Shown here: positions 22,121 to 33,895 of the stretch, piece after piece
Layout of the letters: each line of letters begins with the position of its first letter
Numbering within the stretch: position 1 is the stretch's first letter
Assembly (NCBI GenBank): GCA_021613535.1
Contig: CP075493.1
Location: 12,028,001-12,092,000, forward strand
DNA length: 64,000 bases
Reading direction: 5' to 3'
DNA from: Adineta vaga
Taxonomy: Eukaryota > Rotifera
Made by a program: the position numbers and the translations under genes
The notes under the pieces: generated by a model
Told to the model about the DNA's origin: nothing
Seen by the model: only the letters and a program-made list of their open reading frames with translations
Databases searched by the model: none

Positions 22121-22684
22121 CTATAAATATAAATATAAAAATAAATAGAAGCTCAATGTGGAATTTTCTATGCTCTATATCAAGATTTAAATCAATGCAG
22201 TACTTAACAAAAACATATTGTATAATATGGTAATTCATTATTTCTTTGAAAACAAAACGACTTAAGAAGAGTCTAGACATCCGTACGCACGAAAATATAT
22301 AATTTGGAAACGTTGTTTTATCTGTAGAAATGACTCTATGAATGTAATTACTACTTATTTATCTCTCATTCGTAATCATACGTTGACCTACAGAATTACG
22401 AGATAGATAGATAGAAATTAGAATTCAATGCTTAAAACGCAATAGCTCTCTCTATAATATCGACCATTCGTCTCCCTCTGACTTGAAAATACATCGAGAA
22501 TACACGCACATAAAATTGCGTATGCCACTAACATATAAATAATTCTTTCTATAGTTAGAAAGTCGACATTAGTTAGAAATACTTTACACATAGTATCTAA
22601 AGCACTCATTCAGCAAAATCAAAATGGTCTGTGGTTTCTATATATTAATGTTAATTCTATAAGCCAACATTGATCAATGTGTAT
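22121..22684. other. Intergenic between the two ankyrin/ART paralogues
   Basis: AT-rich. It contains only short hydrophobic open frames that I cannot link to either gene. It may hold a 5' exon or UTR of the downstream paralogue. Confidence 0.35.
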
Positions 22685-24712
22685 TCATCTCCAATGTAGC
22701 CAAGATTTCTTGGCTAGCGGATCAACGTTTGGTATAAGATAAATATGATCATCAGCGAAATTCTTCGACGAATACAATGTTTCAAGATTATTTCTCTTCG
22801 CCATCGATAACGAAAAACTGGTCTCATTTAACAAACAATCGCTCAGACCATTACTAATATAGCCTACTGTTGAATATTGATAATTATTCATGGTAGTATC
22901 TAATGTATGCTGGACGAAATCACGAGCGTTCACACATTGAGAATTCGAGGTGTTTTGACCTGACTCATCGTAATAACTAGACACTGGTGCAGATGTGTAT
23001 AGTCGGCGATCAATCGTAATAGATGGTAAAAAACGAACTTTTAAAGAGGTGTTAGTAGTGATTTCTGACAGATTCATATATCGACGATGTATTAGTGCTG
23101 GATGTGAACTCGTAGAGACAGCGTTACTAGTTGCATATATATTGTTTTTTTCATGGTCCGATGTGTAATTTCGTAGGTTAACTGCTTGATGAAGAATTGG
23201 AATGTCTTTGATGGGATTTGAAGAATTATGATATTCTGAAGCACCTATCTCATCGCAAAACGGCTCGTAATGTACATTCACAGTTGCATATTCGTCTGAA
23301 TTAGATTCAGTTTCACTGGAAGGCAGTTTTGAAGAGGAACATAGTACATTCGTATTATCATCAACATGCTGATGGCTTAAATATTGTGACATTTCTCCAT
23401 CACCATGCGCAGCTAAATATTCGCTACTGTTTAACAGATATGTCTCGGATGGAGAGTTAGTATAGAAATCATAAACACGGTAAGCATTAATAAGAGATTT
23501 ATTTTCTGTTATTGAATCATCTCGTTGACAAAGAAATTCATTAATGTGCGCATCATTATTGTTTTCTGTTGATTGTGTACAGACTTTAGAGGTGTCTTTA
23601 TGCCAAAAGCTTGGTTCGCATTCGATCATATCAACGATAATAACACGGACAGAGTTAATTATAGAAACACGTCTATTTTCCACCTTGAATGTGCTCAAAG
23701 GTTTTATGAGCACCTCTAGTTCATCTTGAAATTCAGAAATATGCTTGACTTCCATTGTTCGCGTCGAACCAGGCAAAAATCGATATCGAAACAGTAAACT
23801 AATTTGTACTAACCGTTGCTTTTGTCGATTGTGTCGTAGATTATGATCGTCTCCGTTGTTAGCAAACATGAGAGCAACAGATTGATCTTTTGAAGTAGAC
23901 ACAATAGCCGTATTCACAATGATGTCACCATCTCGATATTTTTTGAATTCATCTTCAGTAACAATGATACCACGAAACGTGTCAAATGTGGTTGGTGAAA
24001 GTTGTTCGTGAGATGTAAAAGTAATTATGGATGCCAGGTAATATATGGAAGTGGACAATGACTTATGGTCTGTATCTATTTGAATCCGTTGAGAGAGTGT
24101 ATTAGCCATGTATTCATTGGTTGTTCTCGAAAACTCCGATAGAGTGTAGGCACGAATTATAGGAATTACGCTTCGTGTCTCAATGGCATTATCGAAATAC
24201 TGTTCGACTTTTTCACGCTTTCCCGTAGGAAGATTGAGATGTGGTATATAATGTTTACGGAGATGAGTGAGCATAGTCACTAGACCAAGTCTACAGAGCA
24301 TGTGCTCTAAATACATGATCATAGCCCGCACATTATCGCGAGTGAAATTATCTACTATAATTGTCCACGAAATAATTCCATCTGCACGGATGCGTCGTCC
24401 TCTTGAATCACGAATTAAATAAAATAAATTTCGAACCAGTGGATCAGACGCTTCTTCGTAAGGAGTCATATTATGACTGCGATTACGTATCGATCTATCG
24501 GCGCCTCGTTTGAGCAAAAAACGAACAATCTCCATATGATTGTGATAGCAAGCAACATGTAATGCTGTACTTCCGTTTGACTCCACGCGGTTGATTTCGT
24601 CAGATTTCAAGCGCTTGAGAAGACGCCGAACTTCTCTAACACAATTATTTCGACATGCGTTGTAAAGTGCGCTCATATGCATTTCCTCTGACTTTCCATA
24701 AACCATCGACAT
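22685..24712 (-). CDS. Ankyrin-repeat plus ADP-ribosyltransferase-fold protein, 675 residues
   Basis: Single exon. Ankyrin repeats cover residues about 12-95 (SNGSTALHVACYHNHMEIVR is a canonical unit). The ART fold follows at about 140-360 with the R-S-ExE triad: FRG (R247), STS (272-274) and ELE (E331, E333). The last 300 residues are low-complexity and rich in Ser, Asn and Tyr, probably disordered. By family knowledge it should transfer ADP-ribose to arginine. Ankyrin repeats would supply target binding. No signal peptide or TM segment. It is upstream of, and on the same strand as, its degenerate paralogue and the kinase gene. Confidence 0.85.
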   Translation of the reverse strand: MSMVYGKSEEMHMSALYNACRNNCVREVRRLLKRLKSDEINRVESNGSTALHVACYHNHMEIVRFLLKRGADRSIRNRSHNMTPYEEASDPLVRNLFYLIRDSRGRRIRADGIISWTIIVDNFTRDNVRAMIMYLEHMLCRLGLVTMLTHLRKHYIPHLNLPTGKREKVEQYFDNAIETRSVIPIIRAYTLSEFSRTTNEYMANTLSQRIQIDTDHKSLSTSIYYLASIITFTSHEQLSPTTFDTFRGIIVTEDEFKKYRDGDIIVNTAIVSTSKDQSVALMFANNGDDHNLRHNRQKQRLVQISLLFRYRFLPGSTRTMEVKHISEFQDELEVLIKPLSTFKVENRRVSIINSVRVIIVDMIECEPSFWHKDTSKVCTQSTENNNDAHINEFLCQRDDSITENKSLINAYRVYDFYTNSPSETYLLNSSEYLAAHGDGEMSQYLSHQHVDDNTNVLCSSSKLPSSETESNSDEYATVNVHYEPFCDEIGASEYHNSSNPIKDIPILHQAVNLRNYTSDHEKNNIYATSNAVSTSSHPALIHRRYMNLSEITTNTSLKVRFLPSITIDRRLYTSAPVSSYYDESGQNTSNSQCVNARDFVQHTLDTTMNNYQYSTVGYISNGLSDCLLNETSFSLSMAKRNNLETLYSSKNFADDHIYLIPNVDPLAKKSWLHWR

Positions 24713-27700
24713 TGTGACCTAATATAACGTTCTGTACAAAGTGAAAATATTTGCGCAACTCAGTAATATAGCCTCAACATTAAAGAAGAGGAATGGAAAA
24801 ATAAAACCGAACAGGCAAGAATAAAACGTTTTAAGCGAATATAAAAGCATGTTGATAAACGTTTTATTTATTATCTCATATGATTATTCAGAGATGATAG
24901 AACTGTAAATGCAAAAAAAGAGAGACAACCCATTTCAAATATCACCTACAACTTGTTTTTCGATGAATATATTAAAATAAAATCTCCGTAGAGTAAACAC
25001 TGTAGCGACCATAAAAAGACGTTTATTTCCTTAGCATGTTCGTTAATAAAGATTCAACCATAGTAAGTTGTTGGTTAATGATAGTGATACTGTAATTAAA
25101 AGTAGTTTTGATGTATAAATACGATTAAAACGTATCTAAGCTGGCAATATTATCATACATTCTCTCCGTTTCCTATAAGAGCATGAGTTTGGGCGATTGA
25201 ATTAAAAAAGCGAGCACGATAATCACATATAAACTTGCTCATGCTCATCTAATTTTGTACCTTTATGGTTAAGAGAGACGAAATGGAACATATACTTTCA
25301 GATCATTGAAAGAGATCGACTTCAAATGTTGTTAACAGTCTCTTAATTGCAGTTAAAAACAGTTTGATATGTAATATTATTTATAGAGCTTTTTTTAATA
25401 GTTTCATGAAGAAGCTTTGTACCAAACATTATATGTTTAATCATTTATTTATATAGAAAGATTTTAGGTAAAATATCGTGTGTATGGATTTGAAGCGGAA
25501 AATATCTTTTCATTTTATTAGTCTGAGAAGTAACAATTTTTATTTCGTCAGAACGAATTTTTTTAAAATTATCTTATTCGCAAACATCATTAATATGAGA
25601 AAAAACTGACAAATTCAGATAAATTTCCAACATTACTGATAGCAGATATCAAAAAGAACAATAAACCTTTCGTAGTATCATAAATGCGATGTAGTCAGCC
25701 ATTCGCTCTGAGTTACCTTTTGTTTTTTCCAACCGTAGTATTATTTCTTTTTCTTTCTCTTTACATGATTGTCAGTCTTTCTGGCGACCATATAGTAGAA
25801 CTGACAAAACTCTCACATTGAGGGTGAGTGTGGGTGTGAGCACTTATAAGAAAATATTCGCCGTCCGATTTCTAGTGTTACTATAACCATGCCGAAAATA
25901 TTGGTGTTGAGAAGCTTTCTATATATTTTGATTCCTATAGTCTTTTTTCATCTCTTTATAATAGCGGGACAGATGCATTAATAATTAGATAGAAAAAATG
26001 AATTGTGATTTCTGTAACTAAACATTCATTTCTCAACATTTATCGAATAACCTTTTAAACGAAAAAAGAAATTGTTTAATCTGCTATTATTTTTTATATT
26101 TATTTTACTAACTATACACAAGAGAAATATCATATAGAAATAATAAAATCTTAACAGTTCGTTGGACGGCTTTTGTTTGTAATAAGAAAAGGCTCAATAG
26201 TTGTTTATTAAGGTAGGATATTTAGTTAGAAAGTATTGTCTCCTATATAGAAAAATAAATATGAAGTTTCTAAACAATACCAGCTGCACCTAATTTTGAA
26301 GACACTCTCGATAATAGAATGTTTGCTTGAATTTATTAGAACAATTTTTATTAAATATAAAAGCACATCTAGAGGATATTATAAAAAATGAAGAGTTGAT
26401 TCAAATTTACTAATTGATTTCTTCGAATGTATATAACGAATTGAATGAGTTTTTCCACTCATTTCTATTTTTACTAATTATAGTCCATTTTTCATTTATC
26501 TTACAAGGAAAATCTTCGAATAAACTTGAACCAGAGTCATTAACCACTATCCTAATTCTATTCTAAAGAAACATAAATCGTACACATTAAAATTATGAAT
26601 AACTTTCATTGTCCCTAAATCTTTGTAAGAAAAAGAGAAAGATAGAACTGATGTTATTGTCTTTTCGTGACATATAAAATATAATAATGAGTGAATTCAC
26701 AGAGCATCATTGCTCGCTGTGTATAAAAAGACCTGTGGTTTGTTGGATTATATGACAACTTATTCAGAAATTTAAAAGGTATGTAAACTTAGTAGTAAAT
26801 TATTTAAATTGAATCAACTCTTCAACTTCTATACATATGGTATAGATAGTAACTATTTTTAGAAGTATCTAGAGAACTTGTTGTGCTAGTACATCTGACC
26901 AATCCGTATCGAATGGTAACTGATCATTTTTCATCACTATAGTGTATATGGCAAGAAGGGTGGGTGTGGCGTGAACACTAGGTACTCATACATTTACGCC
27001 GTCATATTTTAGAAGTTGAATAGTTTAAAACTCGAGTACTCGAATTCTAAACGGCTATCAGCCGATGTAACGGATAGTAGTGGAAAAACATTTACGTCTA
27101 TTGCAGCGATTACATTGTCACCAATTGGGATCGTTGAGGAGAGTAATCCATGACATCTTAATACAGTTATTTTCAAAATCGTAGATTGATTTTTAAACAA
27201 ATTATTACAAAATAAAAAGAAGTAAACAATGCATTAGAAAAACACACTTTTCATAAAAAAAGAATCATCAATTCAATCTCTTCGTCAAAGATTAAAGTTG
27301 TAAAAGTCTTTAGTTTTCTTATCGAATTTATCCGAGAAAAACATATTTCAGACTTGACTTTTTTCTAAGACTTTTCATTATATACATCAACACAATACAT
27401 TTCAGAACAGACTAGACAAATGATTCAGTTTCAATCGTCATCTCTGTTTCCTTTTAATGATACACTGTTATTCATCTTCTTGGAAGAATTTTCTTTTTCA
27501 CTCTTAACAAATTAATTTGACAAAAAAGAAAACAAAAAGATGAAAAACATTAACATCTATTGTTATTGAATTTGATTTTATATCTTTAGTTCTGAATTAT
27601 TATTCAAAATAATACTTGAACTTGAAGCGAGTGACGTGTTCAATTTCATTAATACTATATGCAGAGGAACTACAAATATCAAAACCAAGATGAAACTGCA

Positions 27701-28177
27701 AAGAGAATGGACACGTGGTATTTATTCTTTTTCATATTAACATATGTTTTAATTTGTAGTATCTTTGAGATCTTTTGAACTAGTTCTGCCTTGATGAGGT
27801 CATAAAAGTGACATTATCTATAAGCCGATTAAAATTTAATCACAATGTTTTTTTTGATGACGCATGCAATGATTAACGTTAGGAATATAAATTGTTTAAG
27901 ATTCTCGAAAAAAATAATCATACATCGGAGTCTAAGTTACACATTGTGACGACAGTAGTTTTGTATTTAAAGAAAACAATTTATATCCAGTATGGCAGTA
28001 AATAGAGTATGAAATACCATACACATTTTTTTATTCGCTTTAAAAAAGAGGATCACAACAGAGAAACGAAATATTTATTTGTTACATAAAGATTTGATTG
28101 ATAACGAATACATAGACATATTAATATCTTTCTACATTGAATAGTTAAGCTGCCACCAAAACGATGCTGACAATAAA
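24713..28177. other. Long gene-poor spacer
   Basis: About 3.5 kb of AT-rich DNA without convincing coding frames. The one long ORF (27200-27009, minus) has no recognisable content. Two G-rich spots contain gtgtgggtgtg-like sequence (25829-25838 and 26960-26969). Confidence 0.5.
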
Positions 28178-29188
28178 TTATTCTGCTGATCCATTTCTTA
28201 TTTCTGTCGGTTTGTTTTCTTCTCGGTTTAGATCAATATTTTGTCGAAACAATTTCCAAACTATACATTTTAATTGTAGACGAAAAGCTTTAGAAAAAAT
28301 ACTATATATGTATAGATCGACACAATAAGGAATTAAATGAACAAAAATACCAAGATTAAAGATAAAAGTATTGCGAGCCTGTTCCCAAGTTGTTCGTATT
28401 TGATATTGACTGAGCGCTGTATAAATTGCATAGATAACAATAAGACTATTGCAAATGATGTGAACAATATTTTTTGTAAATAGACAACGAAGTAATTGGA
28501 AATCTTTTCTATGCATGGTTCGGATATTTTGTCGTTGTTGCCGTGGAACTAGTTTTATTTGACGAACATTTTTATACGAGAAAACCGACAGAAAAATCAT
28601 TAGTAAAAGTAAGACAGTACTGATAATCAATTGAGAATTGTTAAGAAAATTCAGATAGAATCTACTATATTCAAATGTGCAAATGGCAGATAGTGGACCT
28701 AATTGATAGATGTCAAATTTAACGAGAATATGAATAAAGAATATAGACCAAATGATAATACTTATACTAAGAGAAAAATAAGCTAAACGTCGTGAACTAT
28801 ACAATCGAGTTTCGACATTGTTCGAGGAGATCAGAAGACGATCGATTGAAGCAAGAACAAGAATACTTGGCGACATTACTTCAAAGATGAAAAGAATGTA
28901 GTTAGATAATTTACATAAAATCACACTAGTATTTAATAATTGATTGTTAAAACCGATGACAATGATATTACGTAATAACATACTGTTGATATTGATGAAA
29001 TTATTTAAAAGACAAATGAAAAAATAAAAAACACAAACGTTTTTACGCCATGATTTTCGATGAAATATCCAAATACTGAATAATATTCCAATATTACCGG
29101 AAATGCACAATGGAATACCAAGAAATTGATAAAGAGAACGATGAACGTTCTCAAATATGTTTATATTTTGAATATTAGACGAATTCAT
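28178..29188 (-). CDS. Rhodopsin-like GPCR, 336 residues
   Basis: Single exon with seven TM helices. TM1 has SGNIGILFSIW with the conserved Asn. A Cys precedes TM3 (ILCKLSN). The DRY region reads ASIDRLL. The third intracellular loop is basic (VPRQQRQNIRTMHRKD). TM7 ends IPYCVDLYIYSIFS in place of NPxxY. The N-terminus lacks a signal peptide. It is only distantly similar to the GPCR at 9134-10216, so it is a separate lineage rather than a local duplicate. Ligand unknown. Confidence 0.87.
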   Translation of the reverse strand: MNSSNIQNINIFENVHRSLYQFLGIPLCISGNIGILFSIWIFHRKSWRKNVCVFYFFICLLNNFININSMLLRNIIVIGFNNQLLNTSVILCKLSNYILFIFEVMSPSILVLASIDRLLISSNNVETRLYSSRRLAYFSLSISIIIWSIFFIHILVKFDIYQLGPLSAICTFEYSRFYLNFLNNSQLIISTVLLLLMIFLSVFSYKNVRQIKLVPRQQRQNIRTMHRKDFQLLRCLFTKNIVHIICNSLIVIYAIYTALSQYQIRTTWEQARNTFIFNLGIFVHLIPYCVDLYIYSIFSKAFRLQLKCIVWKLFRQNIDLNREENKPTEIRNGSAE

Positions 29189-29835
29189 TGAAAAGAAGTC
29201 AGATATGATAAGTAAATGAATATAATTTCTCGATGCTAGAATTCAGAATATATAAGAGACGAGTGAAGAGTAAACTGTAATATTTATTTTATACGAAATT
29301 TATCTAAGCTTCTGATGACAGCTTGTAGGAGATAATCTGGCTTTATGATTGTAATTTGCATTAAGAAAATATACGAGTGACGTTAAAAATTTGCTATGCA
29401 TTTATCTCAATGAGATTATGATAAAAGTAAATTAATATATTTTTCTTTCAAACAAAACGCTTCGTTAACTTTTTTGATAATGCTTTTAGGTTAAATCCTT
29501 TAACCTCGTTTCTTCATTAAATTTGAAAGCGGTAGTTGAAACTGCTTTTATTCTATTAAAATATCATCTTGTAGAAAGCATATACTATATCTAGCATCAA
29601 ATATCACAAAAAATAGTCGTTATTTTATTTTCTCAAAGAACGTACAAAGAGCAAATAGGTACCATATATTTATTTATTAATTTCGCATAATTAGGTTTGT
29701 GGATATCATATTTCATTTAAAAAAACATATTATTCTCGAGCAGTTCTGCTCATTTATTTATTTGAATCAAGATTAAAAATGAAAATGTATTTTTTGTATT
29801 AGTTTATGAATGGTTAATGTTAATTCTTTGTAGAT
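29189..29835. other. Intergenic, no gene seen
   Basis: AT-rich spacer holding the 5' flank of the GPCR and the 3' flank of the secreted-protein gene. Confidence 0.4.
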
Positions 29836-30495
29836 TTAGTATTTTGTAGACAATTTTGATTGTTTGTGATCCTTGTTTGGAAAAGCGTCTCTCATTGTTT
29901 TGATTAAAGAACGGAGACTACTTTTCACTTCTTTAATATATGTTTTGTACTGATCATCAGTATTATGTTGTGCTACATATGTAACTGTTTTTCGTTCGCA
30001 TGATTCTAATTCTTTTCGTGCATTTGGTTTGCAGTGGGCAGCATATGCTTCATCTGCTGAACATTGACGTTCAATATTGACGTCTGATATTTGTATTCGA
30101 CTAGCAGATGTAACAAGAACAACAGTAAAATTAAGAAATTCTGGATCTTGAGCAATTGGCAAAACTTTATAAACCATCGGACATGTTCTGAGGAAGGATT
30201 GACTAGATTTGCTACCGATGCATGCATTCAATATTTCACTAGATCCACCAAATGATGATTTGCCCATAAAGTCATTGAAGTTTGATTTGATGGATGGACA
30301 ACAAGTGTCCACCATTTCACATACAAGGGATTGCATTCGACGAAAAGTAGGTGGTAAACTAGATAGAAAAAATTGGTTCAAACGAGTAATTTGAGCACTA
30401 TCAGTTCGAATTGTTGCATCTGGAATCGATCCATGAGATGAACTGGTTAGAAAGAGCAGGAAACAAGCAAGTTGGATATACATGATCATTGACAT
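29836..30495 (-). CDS. Secreted Cys-rich protein, 219 residues, unknown family
   Basis: Starts with a signal peptide (YIQLACFLLFLTSSSHG). The mature part contains eight cysteines: one in LVCEMVD, a CC pair, and single ones in NACIG, RTCPM, RQCSAD, AHCKPN and ESCERK, consistent with four disulfides. The last 50 residues are lysine-rich and helical without Cys. One N-glycosylation site (NFT). No TM segment, so probably extracellular. I do not recognise the family. Confidence 0.75.
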   Translation of the reverse strand: MSMIMYIQLACFLLFLTSSSHGSIPDATIRTDSAQITRLNQFFLSSLPPTFRRMQSLVCEMVDTCCPSIKSNFNDFMGKSSFGGSSEILNACIGSKSSQSFLRTCPMVYKVLPIAQDPEFLNFTVVLVTSASRIQISDVNIERQCSADEAYAAHCKPNARKELESCERKTVTYVAQHNTDDQYKTYIKEVKSSLRSLIKTMRDAFPNKDHKQSKLSTKY

Positions 30496-31098
30496 ATACT
30501 TTTGAAATACGGAATAAAATCTCGTAAAGTAATGAATAAATCAGTCTGTATATATAGTTGTACAAACAAAGATGGAAAGGAAGAAACCCATATAACTCTT
30601 CCTTTGTGTTTTTAATCTATAATTGATTTTTGAAATGTTATGCGTGTCATGTATCATGTATTTTAATTATCAATTGCTTCCTTTGGTTTTATGACATCAT
30701 ATTGTTATTTTAAAATATCGCAATAAAAATTGAAACCAATACAATGCTTATTTTATTTTGTTGTGCTCTTGTAATATAACTATAAAGAATCCATAGAACA
30801 ATAAAATCTTAAAACGTTCATAGATTTCTATATATATTCATATTTGAAAATAATTATGAAATGCTACATGTTCGAAATAGTTTCATCGTTGACAAGATTT
30901 GTCGAAGAACGATCACGATATCTTCTCTGTTTGATGTTCTCTAAATGCTCTATGATACAAGCGTTGATTAAAACACACATTTTAGAATATTCTATCGTTC
31001 TTTTTCGTTTATCTATTATTCTTTTATCAACAACGCGTGTTACTTATATTCACTTCTTTTATTTTCAGTTGAAGTTGAATTGAAGAACAGTACAAGAA
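30496..31098. other. Divergent intergenic region
   Basis: 5' flanks of a minus-strand secreted protein gene and the plus-strand FG-GAP gene. A ttattttcag at 31060-31069 ahead of ATG 31099 suggests a 5'-UTR intron for the latter. Confidence 0.4.
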
Positions 31099-32716
31099 AT
31101 GGGTACTCAGAATTATGAAGCTAAATATCGTGTTGAAACGCCACATCAGGTTGATGTTGGAACATCTTCTGCGACAAGAGTGAACCAAACAGAAACTGGA
31201 CACTCTGGCACTAATTTCACTCTCATTCAAAAACTAAAACAACGTCCAATTCGTGTTGGAATCATCGCTTTTTTGATTATCATCATTGTGTCGATTGCAA
31301 TCGTATGTGTTGCCTTAGCTATTAAAAATCAAAGTACTGCAGCAGTAGTAACTACGACGACTCAAAACAACACTGACATAATAATTATTCGTTTTTACGA
31401 CGATATTTATTCATGTTCTTTATTTCAAATAAGGTGAAAATGATACGCAACATTATCGAATAGATTTAAACAAGCACTATGACAGCTATAACAACAACGA
31501 CAATTACAACAATAACAAGTACTCTGAGTACAACTGTAACATTCACATCAGTACCAGAAACAACGACAAGTAAGTTGAATGATTCTATGCCTATATATAT
31601 ATATATATATATCCCTCTACAATGAAGTTTCGATAGACTAATACTGTTTTTTTTCGTATTGTTATATTAGCCACATGCAATAGATTTCCGACACAGGTGA
31701 CCTATACAACGGATGATAAACCAAGTTTTGTAATAACAGCTGATGTGAATGGTGACGCTGCACCAGATCTGATTGTTTTAAATCGAGAAGCAAACAACGT
31801 TGGCGTTTTTCTCAATACAGGCAATGGCACTTTTGCTACACAAGTAACTTATGCAACTGGTTCTGATCCACAGTCGGTAGCAGTAGGTGACATTACTGAA
31901 GATAACAGAGTTGATATTATTGTTGCAAATTCTGGCTCGAACAACATTAGTATTCTTATCAACGTTGGTAATGGGACATTTGTTGAGCAGCAGACCTATC
32001 CAACTGATACTACACCGTATTCTTTGGCAATTGCGGATGTAAATGGTGATAAAAAACTCGATATTATTGTTACAAATGGAGCTTCGGACAATGTTGGTGT
32101 TTTTATTAATATAGGCGATGGGATATTTGCTACACAGGTTACATATTCAACTGATTCTCAACCGTATTCTGTCGCAGTAACGGATGTTAATGAAGATGAT
32201 ACACCTGATATCATTGTTGCAAACTACTATACTAATACTATTGGTATTCTTTTCAATGAAGGTAATGGTTCATTTGCTGAACAAGTTACTTATCCAACTG
32301 GTTTTCAATCTGATCCATCTTCGGTAGCCGTAATCGATGTTGATGGAGACAACAAACCTGATATCATTGTCGGAAATCGTGGTACGAATAACGTAGGCAT
32401 TTTTCTAAACATGGGCAATGGTACATTTGCTTCGCAAATGACTTATCCAACTGATGATGAACCATATTCTATGACGGTAGCTGACATTGATGGAAATGGT
32501 AAAATTGATATTGTTACTGCAAATCAAGGTGCAAACAATTTTGGCATTCTACTGAACAAAGGTGATGGTACTTTTGCTACGCAATTATTCTATCCAACTG
32601 AACGTAGTCCACGTTCTGTAACAGTAAGTGATGTTAACAATGACAGTCGATCTGATGTAATTATTACAAACTATTATTCCAACACTGTCAGTGTTTTTTT
32701 GGCTGCATGCAACTGA
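31099..32716 (+). CDS. Type II membrane protein with seven-bladed FG-GAP/VCBS propeller
   Basis: Exons 31099-31433, 31475-31569 and 31671-32716; phases agree across both introns, and the second intron holds a TA microsatellite. The N-terminal 55 residues are cytoplasmic. One TM helix follows (VGIIAFLIIIIVSIAIVCVALAI). Next is a Thr-rich stalk encoded mostly by exon 2, probably O-glycosylated. Seven tandem units of about 49 residues make up the rest, with the pattern SVAV.DVN.D...DIIV.N...NN.GI..N.GNGTFA.Q..Y. The D-x-N-x-D loops are Ca-binding FG-GAP type, as in integrin alpha propellers. Seven units close one propeller. The likely role is extracellular binding or adhesion; no partner can be named. 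Confidence 0.88.
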
Positions 32717-32842
32717 TTTTGCTCATAAAGCTATTGAATGTATCTGCTTTTCTAATTCGAAACCTATAAAGTTATCGTTTTATTAAATTTTTTATGCACT
32801 GCTCTTAGAAATTCAAATCTTTGTATACGCATTTTAGATATA

Positions 32843-33895
32843 TTGTTTATATTTTTCACGATGGCACAAATATTGTCATTGCCAAAAGTAATCTTTGGAA
32901 CAAGTGCATTAGGCAATTTATATGTGGTACTGGATGATAAAACTAAAATTGAAATTGTTCGAACATGTATGCAATATCCGTCCACGCAAAAGACAATCGT
33001 ATTTGATTGTGCTGGAAAATATGGGGCTGGATTAGCTTTAGAAACATTGGGTAATTGTTTGAGAACATTAAATGTACAACCAGAAAATGTGATGATAAGC
33101 AATAAACTTGGATGGTATAGAAGTGATGAACTGCAAAATGGTATGGAACCTACATTTGAACCAGGTGTATGGCGTAATTTGAAATATGATGCCATACAGA
33201 AAATAAGCTACGATGGTATACTTCAATGCTACGAACAAGGTAATCAATTATTGAATGGATACAAAGCTGAACTTGTATCAGTACATGATCCAGATGAATA
33301 TGTCGCTGGTGTTCAAAGTGAGACAGAAAAGAACCAACGTTATAATGACATTATTGAAGCTTATCGTGCACTTGGTGAATTGAAAAATGCAGGCAAAGTC
33401 AAAGCCATTGGTATTGGATCCAAAGATTGGACAATGATAAAACGTATTGTAAACGATGTTAATTTAGATTGGATAATGATTGCTAATAGTATAACTGTAC
33501 ATGATCATCCTCGTGAATTGATTATCTTTATGGAAGAACTACAACAACGTGGAATAATTATTATTAATGCAGCAGTATTTAATGGTGGCTTTCTAATTGG
33601 TGAAAATTATTATAATTACAAATTGATGGATCCTATCCATGATCAACAGTTATTTCAATGGCGTGCTGATTTTTTTAAACTTTGTGATAAATATAGAATT
33701 AAACCAGCACAAGTATGCATTGCATTTGGATTGAATGCACCAGGAGTAAAAAGTATTGCTGTAAGTACTACAGATGTGGATCGTGTCAAAGAAAATCTAG
33801 ATATGATAAACGTCGAAAGTTCACTTATACCGGCAATATTTTGGAACGAAATGAAAGCACAAGGATTGATTGACAAAAATTATAACTATGTGTGA
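32843..33895 (+). CDS. Aldo/keto reductase, D-threo-aldose/L-fucose dehydrogenase-like
   Basis: Single exon, 350 residues from 32843; ATG 32861 (MAQILSLPKVIFG) is the better match to the family start. The four AKR catalytic residues are visible in longer-form numbering: D55 and Y60 (FDCAGKYG), K88 (SNKLGW) and H148 (SVHDPDE). The phosphate-binding end of the barrel has SIAVSTTDVDRVKENL. The HDPD motif and overall layout match NAD(P)-dependent sugar dehydrogenases that oxidise L-fucose, D-arabinose or L-galactose to lactones. Cytosolic, no signal. It is intronless, next to an intron-bearing gene. Relatives are common in bacteria and fungi, so transfer is possible but unproven here. Confidence 0.85.
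   Translation: MFIFFTMAQILSLPKVIFGTSALGNLYVVLDDKTKIEIVRTCMQYPSTQKTIVFDCAGKYGAGLALETLGNCLRTLNVQPENVMISNKLGWYRSDELQNGMEPTFEPGVWRNLKYDAIQKISYDGILQCYEQGNQLLNGYKAELVSVHDPDEYVAGVQSETEKNQRYNDIIEAYRALGELKNAGKVKAIGIGSKDWTMIKRIVNDVNLDWIMIANSITVHDHPRELIIFMEELQQRGIIIINAAVFNGGFLIGENYYNYKLMDPIHDQQLFQWRADFFKLCDKYRIKPAQVCIAFGLNAPGVKSIAVSTTDVDRVKENLDMINVESSLIPAIFWNEMKAQGLIDKNYNYV

Noticed and set aside
22418-22609. 63-residue minus-strand ORF between the ankyrin/ART paralogues
   Set aside because: Hydrophobic but without family features, and it cannot be joined in phase to the downstream gene.
25829-26970. G-rich gtgtgggtgtg spots resembling the TGTGGG hexamer reported for bdelloid telomeres
   Set aside because: Each holds barely one to two units; there is no array, so it is no evidence of an interstitial telomere.
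27009-27200. 63-residue minus-strand ORF
   Set aside because: No start context, splice sites or recognisable motif; compatible with chance.
31597-31612. TA microsatellite in the FG-GAP gene intron
   Set aside because: A short simple repeat in a short AT-rich intron; unremarkable.
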